Part shown: one piece after another, positions 35,375 to 49,225 of the stretch | Layout of the letters: the number at the start of each line of letters is the position of its first letter | Position numbering within the stretch: position 1 is the first letter of the stretch | Origin: Doryteuthis pealeii | Taxonomy: Eukaryota > Mollusca > Cephalopoda > Myopsida > Loliginidae | Assembly: GCA_023376005.1 (NCBI GenBank) | Contig: CM042141.1 | Span: forward strand, 91,193,107-91,257,106 | Length of the DNA stretch: 64,000 nt | Direction of reading: 5' to 3' | The notes under the pieces: generated by a model | Told to the model about the DNA's origin: nothing | The model's input: only the letters and a program-made list of their open reading frames with translations | The model's database searches: none | Program-made: the position numbers and the translations under genes

Positions 35375-36044
35375 GGGTGCTATTTTTATAAATAGTGGTC
35401 AATATCGTGGATAGAACATCTATAACTAGACAGTTTGAATAATTTTCATAGGCAAGAAACTGTCAGTAACCAAGAGCTGTTGACCTCATGTCCACACTAC
35501 ACTAATATATATATATTTAGTGCTCAAGGTGCTCATATTTGGTGCACGTTGAACACAAAACCATGGTAGAGAGAAAAACTTTTTCTACAACTATAAATGC
35601 TCTATATTTTATGAAATACATTGAGCACTTTTTGGATTAACTACTAATGCTACTACAATGAAAACGTTGGAGTACTAGTTGAAGTATATATATTATATAT
35701 ATATATATAACACACACACGCTCTGAGAGGTACGCGTCCTGCGTCCCGACGCACACAAATCTAAAAGGACACAGTAAAATTATATCCATGCATCCCAGTG
35801 TCTTTCTTTTTCTTCCCTCACCATTTCAAGCTAACTGTAAATACATTTCAATATTTTCTTAGAAATGAATTACACAGGATAGGTTACAAGGTAGGAGTTA
35901 GATGGCTTTAGTTGTTTCCCCAGATCATAAATAAAAACCCTACAATCTATTAAGAAACATTAGTTTGACCCATAAATTTTCCCGCGGACTCATTCAAAGC
36001 AAATATGTGCGTCCCTGGATGCACTAAATCAAAAAGCTATCAGC

Positions 36045-36102
<58 letters not shown>

Positions 36103-36159
36103 CAATAGAAGACAATTTGATGACCATTTTTTTCATTCTGAAATCCAATGTGTATTTAC

Positions 36160-36272
36160 CTGCTATAATTCTTCTTGACAGTTCCATAACCAGCTGCATG
36201 AATTCCTAAATTCTTTGTTTCATGAGATTGTATTGATTGGTTATCAGGATGGTGATTATTGTTTGTGACATT
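36160..36272 (-). CDS. SNX9/SNX18/SNX33-like: Copy of the GYGTVKKNYS linker exon, intact (direct copy in the fold-back region)
   Basis: 113 nt with an intact frame and both splice sites, agreeing with 53872-53984. It lies in the direct segment 34153-39374, which repeats 21871-27107. It shows that haplotype A also has an unbroken exon, so the frameshifted version at 23886-23994 is probably an error. Confidence 0.78.
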
Positions 36273-37658
36273 CTGAAAATAAAGAGTGTACAGTTTAGTT
36301 TCAATCTTATTTTCATTAGCCCCACCCCCTTCAGGGAGAGAGTGTACAGTTTAGTCTCAATCTTATTTTCATTAGCCCCCACCCCCTTCAGGGAGAGAGT
36401 GTACAGTTAGTTTCAATCTTATTTTCATTAGCCCCACCCCCTTCAGGGAGAGAGTGTACAATTAGTTTCAATCTTGAAGGCACCCGACCAGTAGGGAGAC
36501 CATGTTAATTAATGTTAATGTCATGGAACAAAGAAAGATAACTTGGGTTATCTTTCTTTAAGAGAACTCTTCTCTTTTATGAAACCACTTTCGCGTGCCC
36601 ATGCGTTTTTCGTGTAAAGAGCGTTCTTAGCAACCAACTTTGAACGTTGAGAAGTGAAGCGAACGGACGTGTGAAATAAACAACCGTAATACATTTATTG
36701 GCGTTTGTGTTTATTACCGTTGGTTGTCAACTGTCCCTTGTAGCGAGTTTAACAGACCATGCCTATGCTTTGAAGACATCATGAAGACATGCCACCTCAA
36801 CACTAACACATGGGAGGTTGGTGCAGAAAACCGATCGGCTTGGCACCTCAGACAAGGGACTAAAAGGAGTGAAAAAGAGAGAAAGAAGCCGCTACAGAAA
36901 AGAGAGCCAGAAGAAGGAGAGACAACAGCAACTTCAGCAAGCATCACTGTTTGTTTGCAGTCACTGCACAAGTGATTTGCCATTCAAAAATTTGGTCTGT
37001 TCAGCCACTCGCGCAGATGCAGTTTTAAAAAAACGGACACTACACCATCATCTTACTATCATTAGCCCCACACCCTTTGGGTAATTTACTTCATAGTACA
37101 TTTGTAAATATATGAGATGTGGAAATTTTAGAATTTGGGACGATATGTGAAAGTCTGACCTGTTGGTTTCTGATTGGTTGAGGAGTGTCAAGAGTGAAAG
37201 AGAGAGAGAGAAAAATTGGGGGTTTGCCCAAGTTTTTGGAGGAGGTGGATTTCAGAGTCTGGGCTGAGTGTTTGAAGAGGACAGACACAAGATGAGTGTC
37301 CTCCAAGGCATTTTTGCTTGGGTTTAAAATAAAATATATGAGCTCTGAGAAAAAAAAACATCTTATGTTAGTTATTAAGAACTGCCAACGGATGCAAGTA
37401 AATCCTAAATAATTTCCAGATTCAAAGAACAGAGAAAATGCCAGCCCAACAACAGATCCAGAACACCAGCAACTCCATTCCAGAATAGCAGAGACCCTAC
37501 TAGATCCAGATCCATAGATAAGTAAAACAGTATAAGATAAGTATTGAAACTAAATACTCTTCAATTAGACACCAAGTCACATATCAAAATTTAATGACTT
37601 TTGCAATCTACACACATTTAATTGATCTCGCAACATTAACCAAAAGAATTATTTTTAC

Positions 37659-37888
37659 CTGTGCCGTTCCACAGCTTGATGCATCATCATCATCATATTC
37701 ATCCCAGTCATCATCATCATCATCCCAATCATCAAAACTTGACTGTTTTGGAGGTGCTGAGGATGGATGGGCTGGCTGATACTGGTTCGTTTGGTCTCAA
37801 TAAAGTTATATCCATAATGTTCATCTTGAACCTGGGAAGGCGCTGGTTGGTGGTGGAGGAGGGAAAGAAGGCTCTGGAGGGAAACAAT
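37659..37888 (-). pseudogene. Copy of the acidic SNX linker exon with small frameshifts
   Basis: 230 nt against 231 in the intact copies. A T is missing in gaggattggatgg, a T is inserted in the ctggtggtgg run and a G is missing in ctctgggaggg. Splice sites are kept. It lies in the direct segment 34153-39374. Confidence 0.78.
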
Positions 37889-40800
37889 CTACAAAACAAA
37901 ACAAATAGATTAAAAAAACAACAGCAAAACCAAGAGAAAAAACCCAAAAAGAACAGATACATATACATGACATTATAATCCAGCTTTTATATTGCAGCTA
38001 AGTTGCAACCAGGTATTATCCTCTCATCTTATTTTAATTAAAAAAGGCTTTTTATTCACAAAAGAAATTCCACTGGACTATAAACGACACTTTTCAAATA
38101 GATACAATCCATATTCTAACAATCCAAAGGCAACAAAATTAATCACTATTTCTTTGGTTCTTCTTTCATCTAACCATTTCTTCCAGAAGAGGGACACGGG
38201 TCGGTCAAGCCGGGAGAGGGACAAGGGTCGGTCAAGCCGGGAGAGGGGCACGGGTCGGTCAAGCCGAGAGGGACACGGGTCGGTCAAGCCGGAGAGGGAC
38301 ACGGTCGGTCAAGCCGGGAGAGGGACACGGGTCGGTCAAGTCATTGATCAGCCATTTTATTTTCTCAAACAATTGTTATCCACTGTCAATCTGCTAAACC
38401 AGTGGCAGGTGATTTTGAATTCAAATGTCATTCCCATAGACTGGTTTATTATTAAAGCTAGAGAACCCAATGTGCTTTACTTTAAGGGAAGAAGAAATGG
38501 TGTTGAGTTTCCAGTTCTGAAGTGTATGGAGAACCCCTTCATTACCATTACTCTCAGGTCAAATCTTTAGTGGTAGTACCTGTAGGGTCACTTTTCCATG
38601 GGTAAAATAGATCAGTTTAAAAATTATTAGTATTGGATAGAAATGCCTTAAACCATACAACTGTGCTAACAAATGATTATTACTAAATAGTAATAGTTAC
38701 TTGAAACCATGTAAATGTGTATAAATTATTAGTCTTAATAGGAATACTTCATATAACTGTGTACCAATATGATTATAGATAAAAAATGTGTATTGAAATA
38801 TTGGGAAATATAAATCATATAGTAATATGATTACAATAAAAATTTAAAAATGAATCATTTTGGTATTAAATAACCATAATGTTGATATGCCATTAACCAA
38901 ACCAAACAATCTACTGGAGTAAAATGTTCTGTTTGGTGAGTTCAAAGGGATCTTTAAATTTCAATTTAAACTTTTGACTCATCCTGGTCATTTAGAAAAG
39001 CAGAAAAATAGAAGAATCAATCCCCCCCCCCCCGTTAGAGTTTCCTGGTGGGATTTTTAAATGGTTCTAAGTTTTCTTCTTCTAGGCGAAAAACAACCAA
39101 TCTACTTAATATCTAGCTTAACATCCTATTAAATGGCAAAAGCTGGTTGGTTATTTTGTTTAATGGCATATCAACCCTTGTGAGCTATCTAATGCCAATT
39201 TTTTTTTTTAAATATATGATTTGTAAACAAATAGTTTGTTGGTAAATATTTCTATTTAGTTTTGTAAAATGGTAGGAATAATTTTCAATAACTTCAGGTG
39301 CATTAGAAGAAATAACTTTACGTGCATTAAATAAACTGGTAGATGACCCTCAGCCACTGCCTTTTAGTACCTATCTGATTGTCCCGATTGTAGTCTTCAA
39401 ATTGCTCTTATGGAAAACACCCAACCCTTTTTATCATATAGGTACTAAAAGGCAGTGGCTGAGGGTCATCTACCAGTTTATTTAATGCACGTAAAGTTAT
39501 TTCTTCTAATGCACCTGAAGTTATTGAAAAATTATTCCTACCCAATTTACAAAACTAAATAGAAATATTTACCAACAAACTATTTGTTTACAAAATCATA
39601 TATTTAAAAAAAAAATTGGCATTAGATAGCTCACAAGGGTTGATATGCCATTAAACAAAATAACCAACCAGCTTTGGCCATTTAATAGGATGTTAAGCTA
39701 GATATTAAGTAGATTGGTTGTTTTTTCGCCTAGAAGAAGAAAAACTTAGAACCATTTAAAAATCCCACCAGAAACTCTAACGGGGGGGGGGGGGATTGAT
39801 TCTTCTATTTTTCTGCTTTTTCTAAATGACCAGGATGAGTCAAAAGTTTAAATTGAAATTTTAAAGATCCCTTTGAACTCACCAAACAGAACTTTTACTC
39901 CAGTAGATTGTTTTGGTTTGGTTAATGGCATATCAACATTATGGGTTATTTAATACCAAAATGATTCATTTTTAAATTTTTATTGTAATCATATTACTAT
40001 ATGATTTTATTTCCAATATTTCAATACACATTTTTTATCTATAATCATATTGGTACACAGTTATATGAAGTATTCCTATTAAGACTAATAATTTATACAC
40101 ATTTACATGGTTTCAAGTAACTATTACTATTTAGTAATAATCATTTGTTAGCACAGTTGTATGGTTTAAGGCATTTCTATCCAATACTAATAATTTTTTA
40201 AACTGATCTTTTACCCATGGAAAAGTGACCCTACAGGTACTACCACTAAAGATTTGACCTGAGAGTAATGGTAATGAAGGGGTTCTCCATACACTTCAGA
40301 ACTGGAAACTCAACACCATTTCTTCTTCCCTTAAAGTAAAGCACATTGGGTTCTCTAGCTTTAATAATAAACCAGTCTATGGGGAATGACATTTGAATTC
40401 AAAATCACCTGCCACTGGTTTAGCAGATTGACAGTGGATAACAATTGTTTGAGAAAAATAAAATGGCTGATCAATGACTTGACCGACCCGTGCCCTCTCC
40501 CGCTTGACCGACCCGTGTCCCTCTCCCGGCTTGACCGACCCGTGTCCCTCTCGGCTTGACCGACCCGTGCCCCTCTCCCGGCTTGACCGACCCTTGTCCC
40601 TCTCCCGGCTTGACCGACCCGTGTCCCTCTTCTGGAAGAAATGGTTAGATGAAAGAAGAACCAAAGAAATAGTGATTAATTTGTTGCCTTGGATTGTGTA
40701 GAATATGGATTGTATCTATTTGAAAAGTGTCGTTTATAGTCCAGTGGAATTTCTTTTGTGAATAAAAAGCCTTTTTTAATTAAAATAAGATGAGAGGATA

Positions 40801-40929
40801 ATACCTGGTTGCAACTTAGCTGCAATATAAAAGCTGGATTATAATGTCATGTATATGTATCTGTTCTTTTTGGGTTTTTTTCTCTTGGTTTTGCTGTTGT
40901 TTTTTTAATCTATTTGTTTTGTTTTGTAG

Positions 40930-41160
40930 ATTGTTTCCCTCCCAGAGCCTTCTTTCCCTCCTCCACCACCACCAGCGCCTTCCCAGGTTCAAGATGAACA
41001 TTATGGATATAACTTTATTGAGACCAAACGAACCAGTATCAGCCAGCCCATCCAATCCTCAGCACCTCCAAAACAGTCAAGTTTTGATGATTGGGATGAT
41101 GATGATGATGACTGGGATGAATATGATGATGATGATGCATCAAGCTGTGGAACGGCACAG
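40930..41160 (+). CDS. SNX9/SNX18/SNX33-like: Inverted copy of the acidic SNX linker exon, intact
   Basis: A plus-strand copy, 231 nt, with every codon open and the acceptor (ttttgtag) and donor (gtaaaa) intact. In this orientation it cannot be spliced into the minus-strand SNX transcript. It lies in the inverted segment 39369-43900, most likely an assembly fold-back, so it is not an independent exon. Confidence 0.78.
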
Positions 41161-42548
41161 GTAAAAATAATTCTTTGGTTAATGTTGCGAGATCAATTAA
41201 ATGTGTGTAGATTGCAAAAGTCATTAAATTTGATATGTGACTTGGTGTCTAATTGAAGGAGTATTTAGTTTCAATACTTATCTTATACTGTTTTTACTTA
41301 TCTATGGATCTGGATCTAGTAGGGTCTCTGCTATTTCTGGAATGGAGTTGCTGGTGTTCTGGATCTGTTGTTGGCTGGCATTTTCTCTGTTCTTTGAATC
41401 TGGAAATTATTTAGGATTTACTTGCATCCGTTGGCAGTTCTTAATAACTAACATAAGATGTTGTTTTTCTCAGAGCTCATATATTTTATTTTAAACCCAA
41501 GCAAAATGCCTTGGAGGACACTCATCTTGTGTCTGTCCTCTTCAAACACTCAGCCCAGACTCTGAAATCCACCTCCTCCAAAAACTTGGGCAAAACCCCC
41601 CAATTTTTTCTCTCTCTCTCTTTCACTCTTGACACTCCTCAACCAATCAGAACCAACAGGTTCAGACTTTCACATATCGTCCCAAATTCTAAAATTTCCA
41701 CATCTCATTATTTTACAAATGTACTATGAAGTAAATTACCCAAAGGGTTGTGGGGCTAATGATAGTAGATGATGGTGTAGTGTCCGTTTTTTTAAAACTG
41801 CATCTGCGCGGAGTGGCTGAACAGACCAATTTTTGAATGGCAATCACTTGTGCAGTGACTGCAAACAAACAGTGATGCTTGCTGAAGTTGCTGTTGTCTC
41901 TCCTTCCTTCTGGCTCTCTTTTCTGTAGCGGCTTCTTTCCTCTCTTTTTCACTCCTTTTAGTCCCTTGTCTGAGGTGCCAAGCCGCTCGGTTTTCTGCAC
42001 CAACCTCCCATGTGTTAGTGTTGAGGTGGCATGTCTTCATGATGTCTTCAAAGCATAGGCATGGTCTGTTAAACTCGCTACAAGGGGGACAGTTGACAAC
42101 CAACGGTAATAAACACAAACGCCAATAAATGTATTACGGTTGTTTATTTCACACGTCCGTTCGCTTCACTTCTCAACGTTCAAAGTTGGTTGCTAAGAAC
42201 GCTCTTTACACGAAAAACGCATGGGCACGCGAAAGTGGTTTCATAAAAGAGAGAGTTCTCTTAAAGAAAGATAACCCAAGTTATCTTTCTTTGTTCCATG
42301 ACATTAACATTAATTAACATGGTCTCCCTACTGGTCGGGTGCTTCAAGATTGAAACTAATTGTACACTCTCTCCCTGAAGGGGGTGGGGGCTAATGAAAA
42401 TAAGATTGAAACTAACTGTACACTCTCTCCCTGAAGGGGTGGGGGCTAATGAAAATAAGATTGAGACTAAACTGTACACTCTCTCCCTGAAGGGGGTGGG
42501 GCTAATGAAAATAAGATTGAAACTAAACTGTACACTCTTTATTTTCAG

Positions 42549-42661
42549 AATGTCACAAACAATAATCACCATCCTGATAACCAATCAATACAATCTCATG
42601 AAACAAAGAATTTAGGAATTCATGCAGCTGGTTATGGAACTGTCAAGAAGAATTATAGCAG
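42549..42661 (+). CDS. SNX9/SNX18/SNX33-like: Inverted copy of the GYGTVKKNYS linker exon, intact
   Basis: A plus-strand 113-nt copy with intact frame and splice sites, on the wrong strand for the SNX gene. It is part of the inverted segment 39369-43900. Together with 40930-41160 it shows that this inverted segment has better base quality than 28050-34156. Confidence 0.78.
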
Positions 42662-42722
42662 GTAAATACACATTGGGATTTCAGAATGAAAAAAAATGGT
42701 CATCAAATTGTCTTCTATTGAA

Positions 42723-42771
<49 letters not shown>

Positions 42772-43105
42772 TAGTGATGCTGATAGCTTTTTGATTTAGT
42801 GCATCCAGGGACGCACATATTTGCTTTGAATGAGTCCGCGGGAAAAATTTATGGGTCAAACTAATGTTTCTTAATAGATTGTAGGGTTTTTATTTATGAT
42901 CTGGGGAAACAACTAAAGCCATCTAACTCCTACCTTGTAACCTATCCTGTGTAATTCATTTCTAAGAAAATATTGAAATGTATTTACAGTTAGCTTGAAA
43001 TGGTGAGGGAAGAAAAAAGAAAGACACTGGGATGCATGGATATAATTTTACTGTGTCCTTTTAGATTTGTGTGCGTCGGGACGCAGGACGCGTACCTCTC
43101 AGAGC

Positions 43106-43140
<35 letters not shown>

Positions 43141-43450
43141 CTTCAACTAGTACTCCAACGTTTTCATTGTAGTAGCATTAGTAGTTAATCCAAAAAGTGC
43201 TCAATGTATTTCATAAAATATAGAGCATTTATAGTTGTAGAAAAAGTTTTTCTCTCTACCATGGTTTTGGTGTTCAACGTGCACCAAAATATGAGCACCT
43301 TGAGCACTAAATATATATATATTAGTGTAGTGTGGACATGAGGTCAACAGCTCTTGGTTACTGACAGTTTCTTTGCCTATGAAATTATTCAAACTGTCTA
43401 GTTATAGATGTTCTATCCACGATATTGACCACTATTTATAAAAATAGCAC

Positions 43451-43487
<37 letters not shown>

Positions 43488-43900
43488 GGAGACACTTGGT
43501 GTGATGGTTATCATCATAGGAAATGGACTTGGCAACACAAATTCAAATACTAGACAAGACTGCTTGCTTTTCACATAGTGTTAATACCCTTGGAAAGTTA
43601 TACATCCAACTATTCTCCTTCCTAATATGGGTAAATAGGCAGACTTGACTCTTTGACCTTCATTAAACAACCAGTCTAGAAGGAAAACTTTATCCTTCTC
43701 ATGCAGAGGGTTGGTGTGTGTCTATGTAACACACACACACACATACATTTGGGTCTTTCAAAACATTTGAAGCCTCACCAAGAAAGAAGAACCACTTTTT
43801 ATGAAACTCATCAGGTTGTGCCAACAGCCTGGATCTCCATGATTCTCTTTGCTACTCTTCCCTTTCAGCCATTGCTCCTGGAAGGTCCTCTGCACATCTT

Positions 43901-44000
43901 NNNNNNNNNNNNNNNNNNNNNNNNNNNNNNNNNNNNNNNNNNNNNNNNNNNNNNNNNNNNNNNNNNNNNNNNNNNNNNNNNNNNNNNNNNNNNNNNNNNN
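43901..44000. other. Assembly gap of 100 N
   Basis: Exactly 100 N, a conventional scaffold gap of unknown size. Sequence on its right side is low quality for the first several hundred bases. Confidence 0.99.
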
Positions 44001-44404
44001 CGGAGTGCGGGGGGAGAAGAGATAAGGCCTTCTCGCAGAGCGTATGGAAGAGACTGGGAGGCACACGCACTACTACACTACGCAGAGAGTATATATTTTA
44101 TTTGGGCAAATTATCTATAATCTGAAGCAAATAAAAATTAGAACTTCGTTAATCTTACAGATTGACAAAAAAAAAAAAAAGGTGCTTCATAGTTAAGGAC
44201 TTGGCATGTGTATGCAAACTGCATGCAAATGGATTCTAGACACAGCTATGTGTATGCAAGTTTCAGCGTGGACTTGTTTCTGCAAGGAAATGCTGATAAG
44301 TTTCTCAAGCCACGGAAAAGGGATTTTGAAAAAAATTTTTTTTATTATCTTTAATTGAATTTTTTTCAGGAAGGGATAAAGACACTAAGAGAAACGTGTT
44401 AAGA

Positions 44405-44850
44405 GTGTAGATATTTTACGCCAAACCCGTTTGCTATGAGTAGGTTGTAACACAAGGTCACAAAATATGTGGCATCCAGCAAAGACTTGTAAATCGCTAT
44501 CAGTGTAATGATCTGTGAGTCTAAGCTTGTTATCATACACACATGATAGGATGTCTAGGTATTTATCCAACCTGTTTGCCAATAGGGAAGGATCTAACAC
44601 AAGGCCAAAGTATGGGGCATCCAGTAAAGACCAACTCATTATGTACATACTATGGATCCTGTCGAACTACTTGCTAACCTACAACATGATGGGATTCCCA
44701 CCATCTATTAAACCTGTTACCCCCACACAGGGCTAGGCATGTGATACCCAGGTCGCAAGTAGGGCATCGCCAGCCAACGATCAAACTCGCTAATATAATG
44801 GATCTGAGAGACTAAGCTTGCATAACTATAACACTATGATGGATTCCCTA
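44405..44850 (-). mobile_element. Three tandem SINE units (B copy of 14395-14820)
   Basis: Same order and structure as 14395-14820, with many base errors near the gap. Confidence 0.65.
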
Positions 44851-44875
44851 GCAGGTTAATTTCTTACCACTCTAG

Positions 44876-45475
44876 ATCAGCGAGTTTCCACACTTTTTCA
44901 AGCACGAAAGCCACAAAGTTAACTAGGGGGGCACCAGGCCATGATCTTAAAAGGACAGAACCCCCCCCAGCTAAATTCACAATCATAATTTATTAATGAA
45001 ACTCCGACATTGTTTGTAATAACAATGTAATCTCAGGATTGAATTATTGGTGTGCTTTATTTTCAAGAATATCTGTCCAAAAAGTATGTAAGTGCCAAAA
45101 CAGGCTCACTTACTTGGTGGGTGTGGATAATAAGATTGGAGAATTGTTAGATAGGAAGCACCATGGTTCTTATAGAAATTTGAGGATGTGGCAAGCAAGA
45201 AACTTGAAGTTCAGAAGAATTGAAGTCCAAAGTTTCTTGCTTGCCAAACCTCAAAGAAATTCAATTCCAACTGCAGATAAACTCATGATTGAAAATCAAT
45301 GAGTTTCATCTGAAGTTAAATGAAATTTTTTACAGTCAACATCAAAAGGTGAAGAGAAAAATTTTGACAATTGGGTGGGAGGGCTGCATGGATGGGAACC
45401 TGGGGGCCTGCAATGGATGGGCCTGAAGGGGCTGCATGGATGGGCCTGGGGGGGCTGCAGGTTGAGAGACCTCCG
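44876..45475. mobile_element. hAT-like element (B copy of 14839-15416)
   Basis: The ends are degraded (cagcgagtttccacactttt) but flanked by ctctagat and ctctagac as in the first copy. Here a 16-bp hairpin ggcaagcaagaaactt / aagtttcttgcttgcc is intact (about 45188-45245). In the A copy it is broken. Confidence 0.7.
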
Positions 45476-45907
45476 CTCTAGACGCATTTTTCTCTTGGTT
45501 GAGCCGAGAATTTTTCACTAATCTTTGTACAACTTATAAATCTTCAGAGTGTGGTTTCTAAACATTAAACTTTTAGTTTTTTAAATTGCATCCTTTAATT
45601 AAGAAAAGAAAAAGAAAAAGAAAAAAGGTAAAAAATGATGATTTTGATGGCTGATAACCTGATGAAATGTTTAATTTTTGCATTAACAACAGATTTTTAA
45701 ATTTACATTTTAATGATGAGAAAAACCGAAAAATAAAGAAGAAATTAAGAAAAGGAAAAAACAGAGTTGTTCTAAATATTCTCCCCTAAAATTATTCTAT
45801 ATCTTTAGGAACTTATTACCTAACCTACGTTTGGGTCATTGGGGGGTGCTACTTTGGGTGTAGTCTCTTGTGCAGAAATATCCTGGTGGAGCCCATCCTT
45901 CTCCTGT

Positions 45908-46100
45908 CGTAATTTTCCTTCCCTAGATGGGGATTGCTATACTAAGATTTAAAGAGCCTATTCTTATTATTTACTCATAGCTGGATTCATTCCTTTCCCA
46001 GGGATATATGCTATGTGAAATGCAAACAGTCTTGTTCAGGATTTGAACTCTAGTGCTGAGTCACTTTCTATGACGATAACCATTACAACCATGAAGCTAT
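45908..46100 (-). mobile_element. tRNA-derived SINE (B copy of 15834-16030)
   Basis: Minus strand gtaatggttatcgtcatag and gagttcaaatcctgaacaag, as in the first copy. Confidence 0.7.
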
Positions 46101-47055
46101 AATATTTGCATATCAAATATATGCAACCAAATTTTTACTGAATAAGATCTATTCATTTTTATTTTCATTAATCAAATTCTTAGATAAAATTTTTAGGGAT
46201 TTTTTTTTATTATTATTCTTTTTTTTTTAATCAATATTTAGTTTTAAAAAAAAAATCAAATCAAAAATTTGGGATGTTTTTAAAAATAAAATTATGATTT
46301 TTATCTTTTTTATTTTATAAATTAAAAATTATGAATTTTATTTTAAAGTTTAAAATCATGCATTTACATTAAAATCTGTAGACAGTAAGAATAAATAGAA
46401 AGTGTCTGAATCTTGAATAATTTCTGTGCACTTGGGTTATACATTAAAACGTTGTTTAGAACACAGATTATCTTTATTCTGTTTCTCTTTAATTGCTTCT
46501 TCAGACAAACATCCATATTAATCTTGTACAGAATGGCATTTTCTGTTTTAAACAATCAACTGTGCAATGAAGTAAATTAAGAAGTGCCGAACTTAAGAGT
46601 CATTAAATGAGGCATTTATAAATTTAGGATGGACTATGTCCTGAATTCAAGGAGTGGTTTTAAAGTGGACTGTTGCTGCTGGATCCATTCAAGTGCCAGA
46701 AGCATAAATAACAATCAGTCTGTGAGGTGTGTCCTCATCTTACATGATCGAATCTCTAGAAACTTGAGAGATGGAAGAAGCTGAACGGTTTTACTGGTTT
46801 ACTGGACGGCGGGGAGAAATTCTGCAACTTTGGGGAGAGCCGTTAGAAATTTCAAGTTGTACAAAGTGGAAGAATTTAAGAACACAGGCCAAAGAGATAA
46901 GGACTGAAAGAAAGAATCAAGTGGAAAAAGTAAAAAAGATCAAATCTAAAAAAAAAAAATTATATAAAAATAATTTTTTGGTCCGTTTATTCCAGGGAAA
47001 AATATAAAAAATAAAATCAAAAATAAAGAATCAAAAAACAAATGCTGAAAAAAAG

Positions 47056-47086
<31 letters not shown>

Positions 47087-47420
47087 AAAGAAAATGTAAA
47101 CTGAAAAAATAATAAGAAATAAAAAATGTGAAGGAAGCAAGAATATTAATATGTATCAAAAGTATTTTTTGTCTTTCACAGTTATATCCTAATCCTTTTC
47201 ACATCACATATAAAGACTATATTCCACACACAACACACACAACACAAACACACTTATAACTCTATCAAAATGATATTAAGCACACATTATTTTATTTCAG
47301 CAACTGTATTATCAATATTGAATATATAATGGTAAAATATGATAAATATTCATGATCACCGACTTTTTTTCAACAAATTTGCTGAAAAAGCCACAATAAT
47401 TTGCCCTAACCCCAATATAT

Positions 47421-47985
47421 ACACTACCGACAAAAGTTTGGGACCAACCCTGAATTGTTTCTTTCAGTTCATAATAAAGGCTAATTTTGCATATTTGGAG
47501 AATTCATCTATTGTATGTATGCAAACTTTATAAAAAATTCAAACATGATAATGATCCAAAACACAGCTCAAACTGTTCAAATTATCTAAAAGCAAAGCAA
47601 GATAAAGAAATTTTGCAAATCATGACTTTGCTGCCCCCCCCCCCTTCCAAGATCTTTCACAAATTGAACTTGTCTGGGATGATATTGATTGCAAAGTTCA
47701 ATGTGAAAACGGCTGAAGAATAAGCAAAAGTTGTTTATACATATACACACCGCTTGGGAATCACTTTCCACCAAGATAGATTTACAAGTTAGTAGAAGGA
47801 GGCCAGCAATTTGCTTTGCAGTAATAAATGGATTCTTTGATGAAAAGAAAATATAAATTTGCTTTAATTGAAATCATAATTATTATACATTAGCATTTTG
47901 ATAGAAAAAAAAAAAGAATCAAATTTCATTTAAGTTTAGAGGGGAAAAAAAATCAATGTGGCCTCAAACTTTTTGTTGGTAGTGT
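47421..47985 (+). mobile_element. Tc1-like remnant (B copy of 17331-17897)
   Basis: Ends acactaccgacaaaagtttg and the inverted acactaccaacaaaaagttt. The frame HDNDPKHSS is readable, followed by shifts. A longer TA run follows at 47995-48030. Confidence 0.8.
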
Positions 47986-47989
47986 GTGC

Positions 47990-48034
<45 letters not shown>

Positions 48035-49225
48035 TTGGTAGTGTGTGTGTGCGCATAAATAAATATATACACACCCACCCACACCTATTAGGATAGTGTT
48101 GACAGAGTCAATGATGCATGATAACTATTTCTCACCAATGTAATCATTGGACCAAGTCCAATGATCGCATAGGTGAAAAACTGTTACTAAGAGCTGCTGA
48201 CTATGTCTATGCTATTACTTATATAATCAAATCAACAAATGGTTAAAATAAAGAAGAGGAGGGGGGAATAATAGAAGAGAGTAAGGGGGGGGAATAATAG
48301 AAGAGAGTAAGGGGGGGGGATAATAGAAGAGTAAAAACTTAAAAAGTTGAATTCATGTAGTAATCATTAATAAACAAAATTCAATATCTGCAATTTTATT
48401 TTTGATCAAATGTTTTCTAAATAACGACAAGAGGGTTTAGTTTGAAAATGAAAATCTTATAATTTGTGTTTGAATTTGGAAAATTCTTTGACTTTTTCAG
48501 TTTTATATTTTGACTTGCTAATGTTTCAAAGGTTGGTTGCTTGGATTTTATGGCATGTCAACACTTGTTGGGTTATTTTATGCTGAAGATGTTTTGTTCT
48601 AGTTATTCTTGATGTGTATTTAATTTACCCCCCCCCAAAAAAAAACCAACATTTTTTTAAAACTCATTTTTTTTCTATTTAACCTATAGATGTTACTACC
48701 ACTCCGGGTCAGAGTGAACCTAAGAGTAATGGTGATTAAGGGGTACTCTTATCTCAACAACAAAAAAAAAAAAAAATGAGAGAAAATTCATAGACAGATA
48801 AATAGGACACAGAACACTGGTGTTTGGTATGCAGTTGATGATTGATGCCAACCGACTTGAAGACTCCTCTTCCAGACATTAATCCAAACAATATGGCCAG
48901 ATTCCACTACTAACCCCATCTTCATCTTAATATTAGACAGTGACAATCTAACACCAACATTACTGATAATAACAAATAATAGTTTTGATTAAGACAAGTT
49001 TTTACAAGTCAGTTTTTCTTTCAGGGATTATTGACAGAAAATCACACACACAGAATTCAAAATGATTGGGAAACAAAATTGTCAATTGGGGAATTTTTTT
49101 CTTTTTTTAAATGACATTGGCTCTATGATATTTTTTGTATTGAGTATTATTTCATTTGATACTCTTAACAGTGGGTTTTAACTTTTAAATAAACATTACT
49201 AGTAATTATTTTTAAGTTATATACA

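Larger units (their letters stand above)
34153..39374 (+). repeat. Direct copy of 21871-27107
   Basis: At 34153-34156 the inverted copy ends at the reverse of about 21749 and the sequence jumps to 21871 forward, with only AAA/AAAA shared. The loop is about 120 bases. Base quality improves from about 34.8 kb onward, where stretches are identical to haplotype A. Confidence 0.9.
39369..43900 (-). repeat. Inverted copy of about 22645-27175, ending at the gap
   Basis: The turn uses acctat (39369-39374), matching 27102-27107 forward and 27170-27175 in reverse, with a 62-base loop. It shares haplotype A variants with the first block (for example tgcagaggacc, not tgtagaggacc). Its last bases before the Ns correspond to about 22645. 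Confidence 0.9.

Noticed and set aside
28050..43900. A true tandem/inverted segmental duplication of SNX exons
   Set aside because: Cannot be excluded, but microhomology turns with small loops, single-haplotype variants and uneven base quality favour an assembly or library artefact.
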